Positions 1 through 8,620 of a DNA stretch of 64,000 nt are shown here, piece after piece. Under the pieces are notes generated by a model. That model did not search any database and had not been told where the DNA came from. It saw nothing but the letters and a program-made list of their open reading frames with translations. The DNA lies in assembly GCF_014230465.1 (NCBI RefSeq), contig NZ_JAAXCY010000003.1:434001-498000 (forward strand), read 5' to 3'. The stretch's first letter is position 1, and every line of letters begins with the position of its first letter. Source of the stretch: Pseudomonas cremoris (GTDB taxonomy: Bacteria; Pseudomonadota; Gammaproteobacteria; Pseudomonadales; Pseudomonadaceae). Both the position numbers and the translations under genes were made by a program.

Positions 1-687
1 GCCTGCGTGGGCGTGGCCCAGGCGGCGCTGACGTTCCCGGCGCTGACGGGGCGGGTGGTAGACACCGCGCAGATGATCGACCCGGCTACGCGCGCGCAAC
101 TGACCCAGCAATTGCAGGCGCTGGAACAGACCTCGGGCGACCAGATCGTGGTGGTCACCGTGCCCGACCTGCAAGGCGTGCCCATTGAGGACTTTGGTTA
201 TCAATTGGGCCGCCACTGGGGCATCGGCCAAAAGGGCAAGGACAACGGCGCGCTGTTGATCGTCGCCCGCGATGAGCGCAAATTGCGCATCGAAGTCGGC
301 TATGGCCTGGAAGGTGTGCTCACTGATGCGCAGTCGTGGGTGATCATCAACCAGGTGATCGCGCCGGCCTTCAAGGCCGGCAACTACAGCAAGGGCATCA
401 GCGACGGCGTAGCGGCGATGTTGCAAGTGGTGGGCGGCGAACCACTGGCGGTGCCGGCCCATGTGGCGGATGCCAACTTTGCCAAGGATAATCCCGGGTT
501 TTCCATCGGGCTGTTTATCCTGCTGATCGGTGTGTTGTGGCTGTGTAATCGCCTGGGGTTGCCAGTGGGCGCGATCTTGCTGGCGATTCTCAGTAGTAGC
601 GGACGCGGCGGCGGTGGAGGCGGCGGTGGTGGTTTCCGGGGCGGCGGTGGCGGCTTCGGCGGCGGCGGGGCTTCGGGTGGCTGGTGA
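1..687 (+). CDS. TPM-domain membrane protein (YgcG family), 5' end cut by window edge
   Basis: The reading frame is open from the first base of the window, so the true start and most of the signal peptide lie upstream. The visible protein has an AQA-type cleavage region, then a TPM domain (about residues 10-150, with the GKDNGALLIVA and RIEVGYGLEGVLTD stretches typical of the family), one membrane helix (about 165-190) and a very glycine-rich tail ending FGGGGASGGW. Family members sit in the envelope; some TPM proteins have been linked to phosphatase activity or photosystem repair, but the role in pseudomonads is not settled. The next gene is a second TPM protein, 28 bases downstream. A lemA gene is often upstream of such pairs, but that would be outside the window. 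Confidence 0.88.
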   Translation, partial: ACVGVAQAALTFPALTGRVVDTAQMIDPATRAQLTQQLQALEQTSGDQIVVVTVPDLQGVPIEDFGYQLGRHWGIGQKGKDNGALLIVARDERKLRIEVGYGLEGVLTDAQSWVIINQVIAPAFKAGNYSKGISDGVAAMLQVVGGEPLAVPAHVADANFAKDNPGFSIGLFILLIGVLWLCNRLGLPVGAILLAILSSSGRGGGGGGGGGFRGGGGGFGGGGASGGW

Positions 688-715
688 TGATAATAATGAG
701 AGAGCAACGACAACC

Positions 716-1333
716 ATGGCATTACTGACTGAACACGAGCAGCGCCAAGTCGCCGAAGCGATTGCCCGCGTCGAGAAAACCACCGACGCAGAACTGGTGA
801 CCGTACTGGCCGCCCGCGCCGACGACTACGCCTACATTCCGCTGCTGTGGGCCAGCTTGATCGCCTTGGTGGTGCCGGGTGTGGTGCATTACCTGTCGGG
901 CTACCTGACCATGTACACCTTGCTGCTGGCGCAATGGGCGACGTTCATTGTGCTGTGCCTGGTGTTTCGCCTGCCCAAGGTCACCACACGTTTGATTCCG
1001 CGCTCGGTACGCCACTGGCGTGCATCCAACCTGGCCCGGCGCCAGTTCCTGGAGCAGAACCTGCACCACACGGTGGGCAGCACCGGCGTGCTGATTTTTG
1101 TCAGCGAGGCCGAGCGTTATGTGGAAATCCTGGTGGATGACGGGATTTCCAAGCGTTTGGACGACGGTAGTTGGGATGTGATCGTCAAGGCGTTTACGCA
1201 GCAGGTGAAGCAGGGGCAGACGTTGGCGGGGTTTATCAGCTGTATTGAAGCCTGTGGCGAGCTGTTGAAGGTGCATGTGCCGGTCACACAAACCCGTAAC
1301 GAGCTGCCCAATCGCCTGGTTGTACTCGAATAA
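716..1333 (+). CDS. Second TPM-domain membrane protein
   Basis: This 205-aa protein starts at the ATG at 716; the frame is open further upstream but that part is a shadow of the Gly-rich tail of the previous gene. Residues 1-30 and 110-190 form a TPM-like domain (VEKTTDAELVTVLA, GVLIFVSEAERYVEILVDDG), split by two membrane helices at about residues 38-57 and 62-83. It probably acts with the preceding TPM protein as an operon partner in the inner membrane. The function is not known. A REP pair begins right at its stop codon. Confidence 0.87.
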   Translation: MALLTEHEQRQVAEAIARVEKTTDAELVTVLAARADDYAYIPLLWASLIALVVPGVVHYLSGYLTMYTLLLAQWATFIVLCLVFRLPKVTTRLIPRSVRHWRASNLARRQFLEQNLHHTVGSTGVLIFVSEAERYVEILVDDGISKRLDDGSWDVIVKAFTQQVKQGQTLAGFISCIEACGELLKVHVPVTQTRNELPNRLVVLE

Positions 1334-1429
1334 AAATGTGGGAGCGGGCTTGCTCGCGAATGCAGTGGATCAGCCAATGAATCTGTTGACTGACCCACCG
1401 CATTCGCGAGCAAGCCCGCTCCCACATTT
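1334..1429. repeat. REP inverted pair (REPIN-like), copy A
   Basis: Two arms in opposite orientation (left core TGTGGGAGCGGGCTTGCTCG, right core its complement) flank about 30 bases. The same unit recurs at 2758, 6235, 29821 and 38573. Such REP pairs are extragenic elements of Pseudomonas mobilised by RAYT transposases; none is encoded in this window. It starts at the stop codon of the TPM gene and could fold into a long hairpin in RNA. Confidence 0.9.
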
Positions 1430-1534
1430 GGTTTGCGGTGGGCCTCATAGATACCGTTGATCAAATAACCCCGTGCCCTAAACCCCCATCCCCCCTAAAA
1501 TGCCGGGCATTCCCAGCCCGAGGCGTTTTTGTTC

Positions 1535-2743
1535 ATGTCCGTCACCGCTCAACCTGTCAGCGACTACCACGCCCAGTTCATCGAACTGCTGAGCGCAAGC
1601 CTCGCGCAGAACGCGTTTATCAAGCTGGTGCTGGCCAAGTACGTCGGCGAGGAAGCCGAGTTGCAGCGGCTGATCATCAAGCCGGTAACCGTCAAGGAGC
1701 AGCCATGCCTGTCCTTCGTTTATCGCTACAAGACCCGCGATATCACCAAGAACTTCGCCTTGGCCGACGGTGTGGCGGCGATTGCCGAGCTGCTACCCGC
1801 GCAGTTCAAGAACGCCCACTTGCTGTCGCTGACCGACGAAGCCCAGTTGGAATACAGCAAAAAGAACAAAAGCTCGCTGTTCAAAAGCAAGCCGCAGCAA
1901 CTGCGCGAAGCGCCCTCGGCCGAGCATAACCGCGAGAAGCATCGCTTCCTCGACCTCAGCCGTCCGTTCCTTTCTGACCTGGGTGTGACCGATGCCAAAC
2001 AGGCGTTGATCCCGTCGATGTCGCGCAAATGGAAACAGATTAACAAGTTCATCGAAGTGTTCAGCCATGCGTTGACGTCATCGCCGCTCAAGCTGGACCA
2101 ACCGGTGCGCGTCGCCGATTTCGGTTCGGGCAAGGGCTACCTGACGTTCGCCATCCACGACTACCTGCGCAACACCCTCAAGGCCGAGGGCGAAGTGACC
2201 GGTGTGGAGTTGCGCGAAGACATGGTCACCCTGTGCAACACCGCCGCCGCCCGCCTGGAGCATCCGGGGCTGGTGTTCAAGTGCGGTGACGTGCGCAGCG
2301 TGGCACCGAGCGAACTGGACGTGATGATCGCCCTGCATGCCTGCGACATCGCCACCGATTACGCGATTCACACCGGCATTCGCTCTGGCGCGTCGATCAT
2401 CATGTGCTCGCCGTGCTGCCACAAGCAGATACGCCTGCAGATCCAGAGCCCGGCGCTGTTGAAACCGATGCTGCAATACGGTTTGCACCTGGGGCAGCAA
2501 GCGGAGATGGTCACCGACAGTCTGCGGGCGCTGTTTTTGGAGGCTTGTGGCTATGAGACCAAGGTGTTCGAGTTCATCTCGTTGGACCACACCAACAAGA
2601 ACAAGATGATCCTGGCGGTGAAGCGCGCCGAGCCGTTGGATAACGCCCAACTACTGGAGAAGATCCAGGAATTGAAGGCGTTCTACCACATCACCGAACA
2701 CTGCCTGGAAACCCTGTTGCGGGCGGATGGTTTCTTAAGCTGA
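1535..2743 (+). CDS. SAM-dependent methyltransferase (Methyltransf_32-like)
   Basis: The protein is 402 aa from the ATG at 1535; a TTG two codons upstream is a poorer start. The Rossmann SAM-binding motif VADFGSGKGYLTFAIHDYL lies near residues 192-210, followed by GVELREDMV (acidic ribose-binding residue) and a HACDIATDYAI stretch. A CSPCCHKQ cysteine cluster near residue 290 is typical of this subfamily. The N-terminal 170 residues are a distinct domain, perhaps for substrate recognition. The substrate is unknown; homologues are often simply called methyltransferases, some related to eukaryotic glutathione-S-transferase-fold methylases. The gene stands alone between two REP pairs. Confidence 0.88.
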   Translation: MSVTAQPVSDYHAQFIELLSASLAQNAFIKLVLAKYVGEEAELQRLIIKPVTVKEQPCLSFVYRYKTRDITKNFALADGVAAIAELLPAQFKNAHLLSLTDEAQLEYSKKNKSSLFKSKPQQLREAPSAEHNREKHRFLDLSRPFLSDLGVTDAKQALIPSMSRKWKQINKFIEVFSHALTSSPLKLDQPVRVADFGSGKGYLTFAIHDYLRNTLKAEGEVTGVELREDMVTLCNTAAARLEHPGLVFKCGDVRSVAPSELDVMIALHACDIATDYAIHTGIRSGASIIMCSPCCHKQIRLQIQSPALLKPMLQYGLHLGQQAEMVTDSLRALFLEACGYETKVFEFISLDHTNKNKMILAVKRAEPLDNAQLLEKIQELKAFYHITEHCLETLLRADGFLS

Positions 2744-2757
2744 ACGCAGAACCCCCT

Positions 2758-2845
2758 GTGGGAGCGGGCTTGCTCGCGAATGCGGTGTGTCAGCAAGTAC
2801 ATCTACAACTGACCCACCGCATTCGCGAGCAAGCCCGCTCCCACA
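2758..2845. repeat. REP inverted pair, copy B
   Basis: This is the same inverted REP unit as at 1334, with arms GTGGGAGCGGGCTTGCTCGC and its complement around about 30 bases. It fills the space between two convergent genes and ends one base before the stop codon of the leftward EamA transporter, so it may serve both transcripts as a 3' end structure. Confidence 0.9.
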
Positions 2846-2846
2846 T

Positions 2847-3746
2847 TTAGACTGTGCCAGCCTTTACTACTGGCGCAGGCTGCACCGCCGTCTTGCGCCC
2901 CAACATCACCGTCACAATCACCCCACACGCAAACACCCACGTAATCGGCTCGATATGTTCCCCAAAGAACAACGCCGAAAACGCGATGGTGAAGAAGATC
3001 TGCAACAGCTGGATCTGGCTGACCCGCGCAATCCCGCCCATGGCCAACCCGGCGTACCAGGCAAAGAACCCCAGGAACTGCGAGAACAGCGACACATACC
3101 CAAACGCCCACCACGTGCGCATGGAAATCGCCCCTTGATGTTGCGCCGCCAGGTACCACACCGGGCCGATCAACACCGGCGTCGAGAGCACCAGCGCCCA
3201 GCAGATCACCTGCCAGCCGCCCATCTCCTTGGCCAATCGGCCGCCTTCGGCATAACCCAGGCCACCCACGGCAATCGCGCCGAGCATCAGCAAATCACCG
3301 GCCTGGATACTGCCGGCACCGGTGATCAGCGCGTAACTCAATACCAGACCACTGCCCAATGCTGCGCAGGCCCAGAAGGCTTTGGACGGTCGTTCATGGG
3401 ACAGCCACGCCGCATACAACGCCACGCACAGGGGTTGCAGGCCGTTGACCAGTGCGCCATGGGACGCCGGCAAGGTTTGCATGGCCCATGCCGACAACAC
3501 TGGAAAACCAAGGATCACCCCGGCAATCACCAGGCACAGACCGCGTACTTGGCGCCAGGTGGGCCATTGCTCACGGCGCCACAGCAACAGGCCCGCCGCC
3601 GGAACCGCCGCGAACAACGCACGGCCCAGGCCGTTGAGCAGCGGGTGAATTTCCTGCACCACGATCCGGGTGAAGGGCAGTGTCAGGCTGAAGATGATGA
3701 CGCCCAGCAGGCCGAGGGCCATGCCGGTGTTTTCGCGCGAGCTCAT
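2847..3746 (-). CDS. DMT-superfamily transporter, EamA family
   Basis: The ATG at 3746 gives 299 aa with about ten hydrophobic helices and the two EamA repeats (first about residues 10-140, second about 150-285). Typical features are the GLGYAEGGRLAK segment and the FFGEHIEPITWVFACGVIVTV end of the last repeat. An in-frame ATG at 3803 would add 19 residues of non-membrane sequence; I prefer the inner one because it places the first helix near the N terminus, but neither has a strong ribosome binding site. The family exports amino acids and other small metabolites across the inner membrane; the substrate cannot be told from sequence. Confidence 0.87.
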   Translation of the reverse strand: MSSRENTGMALGLLGVIIFSLTLPFTRIVVQEIHPLLNGLGRALFAAVPAAGLLLWRREQWPTWRQVRGLCLVIAGVILGFPVLSAWAMQTLPASHGALVNGLQPLCVALYAAWLSHERPSKAFWACAALGSGLVLSYALITGAGSIQAGDLLMLGAIAVGGLGYAEGGRLAKEMGGWQVICWALVLSTPVLIGPVWYLAAQHQGAISMRTWWAFGYVSLFSQFLGFFAWYAGLAMGGIARVSQIQLLQIFFTIAFSALFFGEHIEPITWVFACGVIVTVMLGRKTAVQPAPVVKAGTV

Positions 3747-3889
3747 GGGTGAGATCCGAAATAGAGAGGAGCCGAAATCCAGAGGGCTTCCTGGGAAGCC
3801 CATCTAGCCACAACCCCCGTCGATTGCGGGCCTACAGCTGGGTGCGGATTTATCCGTACAGTTGGGTACTGCGGGAGGGAGTTGTGGGC

Positions 3890-4762
3890 TTAGCGCAATA
3901 ATGCTTTGAGCTGTTCTATCCCGGCTTCTGCCAGTGGGAACACCGGCAACCGCGGATCGCCCACGTCCAGCCCGGTCAAACGCAACCCGGCTTTGATCGT
4001 CGCCGGCAATCCACCCTTGAGGATGAACTCCAGCAACGGCAATTGTTGGTAGAACAACGCGCGTGCCTTTGTAAGATCATTGGCCAACACCGCGTCATAC
4101 AAATCCAGGTTCAACTGCGGGATCAGGTTCGGCGCCGCCGTACACCAGCCTTTGGCACCCGCCGCGAACGCTTCCAGTGCCAAGGGGTTACAACCGTTGT
4201 AGAACGGCACGTCGGTCTGGCGATGCAACTGGTGCATGCGCTGAACATCACCTGTGCTCTCCTTGACCATCGTCACATTGGCCACCTGCTTGATGATGCG
4301 CAGGATCAAGTCCACCGACATGTCCGTGCCGCTGGTAGCCGGGTTGTTGTACAGCATGATCGGCACGCCGATGCTGTCGCCAATCGCGGCGTAGTGCGCA
4401 AGGATTTCCGCTTCGCTGAGTTTCCAGTAAGACGCCGGCAGCACCATCACCACATCGGCGCCATTGGCTTCGGCGTAGCGAGCGCGGCGCACGGCCTTGG
4501 CGGTGGTGAGGTCGGATACGCTGACGACGGTGGGAACGCGTCGGGCGATTTTGGCCAGGCTGTAGGCGCTGACTTCATCCCACTCGGCATCGCTCAAATA
4601 GGCACCTTCGCCCGTGCTGCCCAAGGGCGCGATGGCGTGGACGCCGCTGGCGATCAAGCGGTCGATGGAGCGGCCCAGGGCATCGAGGTCAACGCGTTGG
4701 CCATCGCTGCTGAACGGGGTGATGGTGTAGCCGATGATGCCGTGAATGTTGGGGCTGGACAT
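3890..4762 (-). CDS. Dihydrodipicolinate synthase/N-acetylneuraminate lyase family protein
   Basis: This 290-aa protein has the full catalytic set of class I (Schiff-base) DapA-type lyases: GSTGEG at residues 48-53, the tyrosine of MLYNNPA at about 138 and the lysine of MVKESTGD at about 167. The window also carries a standard dapA at 59159, so this copy is unlikely to serve lysine synthesis. It is the second gene of a leftward pair with a class II aldolase 27 bases upstream and is probably a 2-oxo acid aldolase or dehydratase in sugar-acid or hydroxy-acid catabolism. The substrate is unknown. Confidence 0.88.
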   Translation of the reverse strand: MSSPNIHGIIGYTITPFSSDGQRVDLDALGRSIDRLIASGVHAIAPLGSTGEGAYLSDAEWDEVSAYSLAKIARRVPTVVSVSDLTTAKAVRRARYAEANGADVVMVLPASYWKLSEAEILAHYAAIGDSIGVPIMLYNNPATSGTDMSVDLILRIIKQVANVTMVKESTGDVQRMHQLHRQTDVPFYNGCNPLALEAFAAGAKGWCTAAPNLIPQLNLDLYDAVLANDLTKARALFYQQLPLLEFILKGGLPATIKAGLRLTGLDVGDPRLPVFPLAEAGIEQLKALLR

Positions 4763-4789
4763 AGGAAGTCTCCGGTCGAAAAAGGGTAG

Positions 4790-5572
4790 TCAGTTCAGGC
4801 AATCGGCGTGTTTGCGCAGGTTCTGCCGGGCGTAGTAATTGAACGCGGCGCCATGACGCTTGGGCCGGGAGATCCAGTCATGGGCCTCGCGCCCCAGTTC
4901 CGGCAGGATCGGCTTGATGGTGCCAGCGGCCATTGCCAGCAACTGCAACTTGGCTGCGCGTTCGATCAATTGCGCAATCACGCAGGCTTCCTCGATGCTC
5001 GCCCCGGTGCTCAACTGGCCATGGTGCGAGAGCAGGATCGCGCGCTTGTCGCCCAAAGCCTCGGTGATGATCTCGCCTTCTTCGTTACCCACCGGCACCC
5101 CTGGCCAGGCTTCCAGGAATGCACAGTCTTCGTACAGCGGGCACAGGTCCATGTGGGACACCTGCAGTGGCACTTCCAGCATCGACAGCGCGGCAATATG
5201 GGTTGGATGCGTGTGGATGATGCAGTTCACATCCGGGCGCCCACGGTACACCCAGCTGTGAAAGCGGTTGGCCGGGTTGGGAATGCCATGGCCTTCCAGC
5301 ACTTCAAGGTCTTCGTTCACCAGCAACAGGTTACTGGCGGTGATTTCGTCAAAACCCAGGCCCAATTGCTGGGTGTAGTAAGTGCCCTGTTCAGGGCCGC
5401 GCGCGGTGATCTGCCCGGCCAGGCCGGAGTCGTGGCCGTTCTCGAACAGGATGCGGCACGTGAGCGCCAGCTTTTGCCGGTCGGTCCACGTATTATCCGC
5501 CAGGGTGTTTTGCATCTGGATCAGTGCTTGCTTGACCAGTTGGTCTTTGGGAAGTGCTAATGTCTTGGCCAT
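4790..5572 (-). CDS. Class II aldolase/adducin family protein
   Basis: This 260-aa protein carries the zinc-binding pattern of the family: HTHPTH at residues 120-125 and a later LLSHHG near 188. Family members are fuculose- or rhamnulose-phosphate aldolases, or decarboxylases/epimerases acting on related substrates; this one belongs to the broad adducin-like group without an assigned reaction. It is the promoter-proximal gene of a pair with the DapA-like gene at 3890 and faces the XRE-cupin regulator at 5678 across a palindromic operator. That arrangement suggests a small regulated catabolic unit. Confidence 0.87.
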   Translation of the reverse strand: MAKTLALPKDQLVKQALIQMQNTLADNTWTDRQKLALTCRILFENGHDSGLAGQITARGPEQGTYYTQQLGLGFDEITASNLLLVNEDLEVLEGHGIPNPANRFHSWVYRGRPDVNCIIHTHPTHIAALSMLEVPLQVSHMDLCPLYEDCAFLEAWPGVPVGNEEGEIITEALGDKRAILLSHHGQLSTGASIEEACVIAQLIERAAKLQLLAMAAGTIKPILPELGREAHDWISRPKRHGAAFNYYARQNLRKHADCLN

Positions 5573-5615
5573 ATCGGGTGCCCTCGGTGGCTACAAATGA
5601 CACTTAAGATGCTAT

Positions 5616-5632
5616 ATGACACTTTGTGTCAT
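5616..5632. promoter_or_regulatory. Palindromic operator ATGACAC-TTT-GTGTCAT
   Basis: A perfect 7-bp inverted repeat around TTT lies in the 105-base gap between the aldolase pair and the divergent XRE-cupin gene. A further copy of the half-site ATGACAC is at 5597-5603. Position and symmetry fit the binding site of the adjacent regulator, but this is inferred, not shown. Confidence 0.6.
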
Positions 5633-5677
5633 TGGCAAGCACAGCGTATCGCTTACTGCATGGATTAATCGCAGCGC

Positions 5678-6205
5678 ATGTCTATCCGTTTGAAATTATT
5701 GAGAAAAAAACTTGGCGTGACACTTGAGGCCCTGGCTGAAAAATCCGGGATGACCAAGAGTTACCTGTCCAAGGTCGAACGCGGGCTCAACACACCGTCG
5801 ATCGCCGCCGCGCTGAAACTGGCCAAGGCGCTGAACGTAAAGGTCGAAGAGCTGTTCAGCGAAGACAACGTCAGCCTCGACAGCTACAGCCTGGTGCGCA
5901 GCCACGAGCGACCGGACACTTCACCGGGCTACGCGGTGCTGGCCCATCAAGTCAGTGAGCGCAGCCTGTTGCCGTTCATCATCTATCCGCCGCAGGAATT
6001 CACCGACAAGAGCTTCAAGGAACACGTGGGAGAGGAGTTTTTGTTCGTGCACGAAGGCCAGGTGGAAGTGGACTTCATGAACGAGCGAGTGATTCTGGAG
6101 CGGGGCGATGCACTGCATTTCAATGCACAAAAGCCGCATCGGCTGAGATCGGTAGGGCCGGTGCAGGCGCAGTTATTGGTGGTGGTGCACAGCGCCGAAG
6201 AGTGA
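5678..6205 (+). CDS. XRE-family transcriptional regulator with cupin domain
   Basis: The 175-aa protein has an N-terminal helix-turn-helix (LGVTLEALAEKSGMTKSYLS, about residues 12-31, followed by KVERGLNTPS) and a C-terminal cupin_2 domain (about 100-170, with HVGEEFLFVHEGQVEVDF and RGDALHFNAQKPHR). The cupin part usually senses a small ligand. It is divergent from the aldolase/DapA-like pair and most likely represses it, releasing on a pathway metabolite. The ligand is unknown. A REP pair follows its stop codon. Confidence 0.9.
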   Translation: MSIRLKLLRKKLGVTLEALAEKSGMTKSYLSKVERGLNTPSIAAALKLAKALNVKVEELFSEDNVSLDSYSLVRSHERPDTSPGYAVLAHQVSERSLLPFIIYPPQEFTDKSFKEHVGEEFLFVHEGQVEVDFMNERVILERGDALHFNAQKPHRLRSVGPVQAQLLVVVHSAEE

Positions 6206-6234
6206 CTGCGACGGTGACTTGAAATGCAATCCAA

Positions 6235-6323
6235 TGTGGGAGCGGGCTTGCTCGCGAAAGCGGAGTGTCATTCAACACATCATTGACTGAACCACCGCAT
6301 TCGCGAGCAAGCCCGCTCCCACA
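6235..6323. repeat. REP inverted pair, copy C
   Basis: Same REP unit as copy A (TGTGGGAGCGGGCTTGCTCG with inverted partner). It lies between the convergent XRE-cupin and DUF4917 genes and ends seven bases before the DUF4917 stop codon. Confidence 0.9.
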
Positions 6324-6329
6324 TTTTGA

Positions 6330-7346
6330 TTAGCGTTCGACAGGGACGGACAGTGCGGGATTACCGAGCGCATGGGTCCGCGCCGCGAAGAACCGCAATT
6401 CAACCCCTGTCCCGTCAAACAACTCCGAATACCGCCGCTTCTGCTGTCGAATAAACCCATCACTGCGCCCCGATACCGAGATCGCCAGGGTGGTCAATTT
6501 GGCCTGGCGAATGGCATCCACCAAGTGCTTGTCCTGCGGCCCCAACTCATGGCCAAAGACGCATAACGCACCTTCATGATTGAGCAACTGCTCATAACAG
6601 AACGACAGATAATCCGAACTGCGGATGGTCTTGAGCTTCTCCTCAACCTTGCCTTCGCTGACAAACAGCGGCACATCGTCGAGGGTCTTGATCGTGTTGT
6701 TGATGGCAAAACTGCTGAGCAAGGTGCTGTCGGTAGACGGCAATTTGCGCGCGGTGCCATCGAGGTTACGCACCAGGTGCAAACCACCGTGCAGGTACAG
6801 GATGCGCGTGGCGTTTGTACGGGTGTCGCGCAGGTCGAAGCTGGCGTCCGCGCTACGGAAAAGGTCGTCAATGCCCGGCGTATGCAGGATCGCCCAGTAG
6901 TTGAGCAAGTCGTAGTTGCTGGTGAATACCGTGGCGTAGTTCGCCAGTTCAGCGTTGATCGTCGCCAGCGTCGAGGGCTGCACCAGACGCCACGGGATAT
7001 GCACGCCGTGGATGGTATTGATCAGCGCTTCCTTGATCGCGTAGTAGCGATTGCGCGGCGCCGCCGAGCTGACCGCCAGCGCCTTGTTAACCCGGCTGGT
7101 GGTTTTGAGTGCGCCCAGGGCCTGCTCGAAACTGCGGGTTTGCAGGGCGTCGAACACACTGAGTTCAGATTGGCTCAGGGGTTTTTCTTCCACCGTGCGC
7201 GCGTTTTCGAACAGCGAGTCGTAGGCAAAGTCTTCCCAAATCGTACGGCTGGCGCCGTTGCCGATCAGAATCCCGCTGAAGTCGAGGCCAGCGCGCAGTG
7301 CGCTCCAGTCTTCAAGATGGGCGTCAATATCCTGGAAATCCTTCAT
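6330..7346 (-). CDS. DUF4917 family, SIR2-like protein
   Basis: This 338-aa soluble protein has motifs of the SIR2-like NAD-binding fold: ILIGNGAS (about residues 26-33), FTSNYDLLNYW (141-151) and YLHGG (184-188), then CVFGHELGPQDKHLVDAI near 265. I recognise it as the DUF4917 family, a predicted SIR2-like group. Such proteins may bind or cleave NAD, and distant relatives act in phage defence, but nothing else in this locus points to a defence system. It is monocistronic, with the divergent yiaY-type gene upstream. Confidence 0.72.
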   Translation of the reverse strand: MKDFQDIDAHLEDWSALRAGLDFSGILIGNGASRTIWEDFAYDSLFENARTVEEKPLSQSELSVFDALQTRSFEQALGALKTTSRVNKALAVSSAAPRNRYYAIKEALINTIHGVHIPWRLVQPSTLATINAELANYATVFTSNYDLLNYWAILHTPGIDDLFRSADASFDLRDTRTNATRILYLHGGLHLVRNLDGTARKLPSTDSTLLSSFAINNTIKTLDDVPLFVSEGKVEEKLKTIRSSDYLSFCYEQLLNHEGALCVFGHELGPQDKHLVDAIRQAKLTTLAISVSGRSDGFIRQQKRRYSELFDGTGVELRFFAARTHALGNPALSVPVER

Positions 7347-7399
7347 TGCGGCGGGTCTACTCGAAATCGGCTGGACGGTGACTTTATCACGAGCGAGCG

Positions 7400-7413
7400 T
7401 TGATCCTGATCAA
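7400..7413 (+). promoter_or_regulatory. ANR/FNR box TTGATCCTGATCAA
   Basis: This site matches the FNR/ANR consensus TTGAT-N4-ATCAA perfectly. Its centre is about 65 bases upstream of the ATG of the dehydrogenase at 7472, a suitable distance for class II activation, and 60 bases from the divergent DUF4917 start. The likely meaning is induction of the dehydrogenase at low oxygen by ANR. Confidence 0.65.
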
Positions 7414-7471
7414 GATGCCGTAGGCAGGTGAGGTCGATGCTGTAGGCATAAACGTCATCCGAGGATTCGCC

Positions 7472-8620
7472 ATGAGCAGCACCTTCTTCATTCCCGCCGT
7501 CAACATCATGGGCACCGACTGCCTCGACGAAGCCATGACCGCCATCCGTAACTACGGTTTTCGCAAGGCGCTGATCGTCACCGACGCCGGTTTGGCCAAG
7601 GCCGGCGTGGCCAGCATGATCGCCGAGAAACTGGCGATGCAAGACATCGACTCGGTGATCTACGACGGCGCCAAGCCCAACCCCAACGTGGACAACGTCG
7701 AGAAAGGCCTGGCACTGCTGCAGGAAAGTGCCTGTGATTTCGTGGTGTCCCTGGGTGGCGGTTCGCCCCATGACTGCGCCAAGGGCATCGCCCTGTGTGC
7801 CACCAACGGCGGGCATATCGGCGACTACGAAGGTGTCGATCAATCGAGCAAGCCGCAACTGCCGCTGGTCGCTATCAACACCACCGCCGGTACCGCCAGT
7901 GAAATGACCCGCTTCTGCATCATCACCGACGAAAGCCGCCACGTGAAAATGGCCATCGTCGACCGCAATGTCACGCCGCTGCTGTCGGTCAACGACCCGG
8001 CGTTGATGGTCGGCATGCCCAAGGGGCTCACCGCCGCCACTGGCATGGATGCCCTGACCCACGCCATCGAAGCCTACGTGTCCACCGCGGCTACGCCGAT
8101 CACTGACGCCTGTGCCATCAAGGCCATCGAACTGATCAGCGCCAACCTGCGCCTGGCGGTACGCGATGGTAGCGACAAGGTTGCGCGAGAAAACATGGCC
8201 TACGCCCAGTTCCTTGCCGGCATGGCCTTCAACAACGCTTCCCTGGGTTTCGTGCACGCCATGGCCCACCAACTGGGTGGTTTCTACGACCTGCCCCATG
8301 GCGTGTGCAACGCAGTGCTGCTGCCCCATGTACAAAGCTTCAACGCCAGCGTCAGCGCCAAACGCCTGAGCGATGTGGGCCGCGCACTGGGCGCCGACGT
8401 CAAGGGCGTCACCGACGAAGAGGGCGCCCAAGCCGCCATCGCCGCCATTCGCAGCCTGGCACTCGACGTTGAAATTCCCGCCGGCTTGCGCGAGCTGGGC
8501 GCCAAGTTGCAAGACATTCCATTGCTCGCCACCAATGCGTTGAAGGACGCGTGTGGGCTGACGAATCCGCGTCGGGCGGACCAACGTCAGATTGAGGAGA
8601 TTTTTCGCAGCGCGTTTTGA
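7472..8620 (+). CDS. yiaY: Iron-containing alcohol dehydrogenase, YiaY type
   Basis: The 382-aa protein follows E. coli YiaY closely over its whole length. It has the nucleotide-binding GGGSPHD (about residues 94-100), and the metal ligands in [13 protein letters not shown] (around 190-202), HAMAHQ (about 261) and HGVCNA (about 275). Group III alcohol dehydrogenases reduce or oxidise short alcohols and aldehydes with NAD; YiaY has been reported to oxidise L-threonine. A perfect ANR box upstream suggests use under oxygen limitation. Its 3' end overlaps the convergent MFS gene by 34 bases. Confidence 0.92.
   Translation: MSSTFFIPAVNIMGTDCLDEAMTAIRNYGFRKALIVTDAGLAKAGVASMIAEKLAMQDIDSVIYDGAKPNPNVDNVEKGLALLQESACDFVVSLGGGSPHDCAKGIALCATNGGHIGDYEGVDQSSKPQLPLVAINTTAGTASEMTRFCIITDESRHVKMAIVDRNVTPLLSVNDPALMVGMPKGLTAATGMDALTHAIEAYVSTAATPITDACAIKAIELISANLRLAVRDGSDKVARENMAYAQFLAGMAFNNASLGFVHAMAHQLGGFYDLPHGVCNAVLLPHVQSFNASVSAKRLSDVGRALGADVKGVTDEEGAQAAIAAIRSLALDVEIPAGLRELGAKLQDIPLLATNALKDACGLTNPRRADQRQIEEIFRSAF

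Noticed and set aside
1334..2845. Repeated inverted units that could be read as a CRISPR-like pattern.
   Set aside because: Copies are scattered, paired as inverted arms and lack regular spacers or cas genes; they are REP elements.
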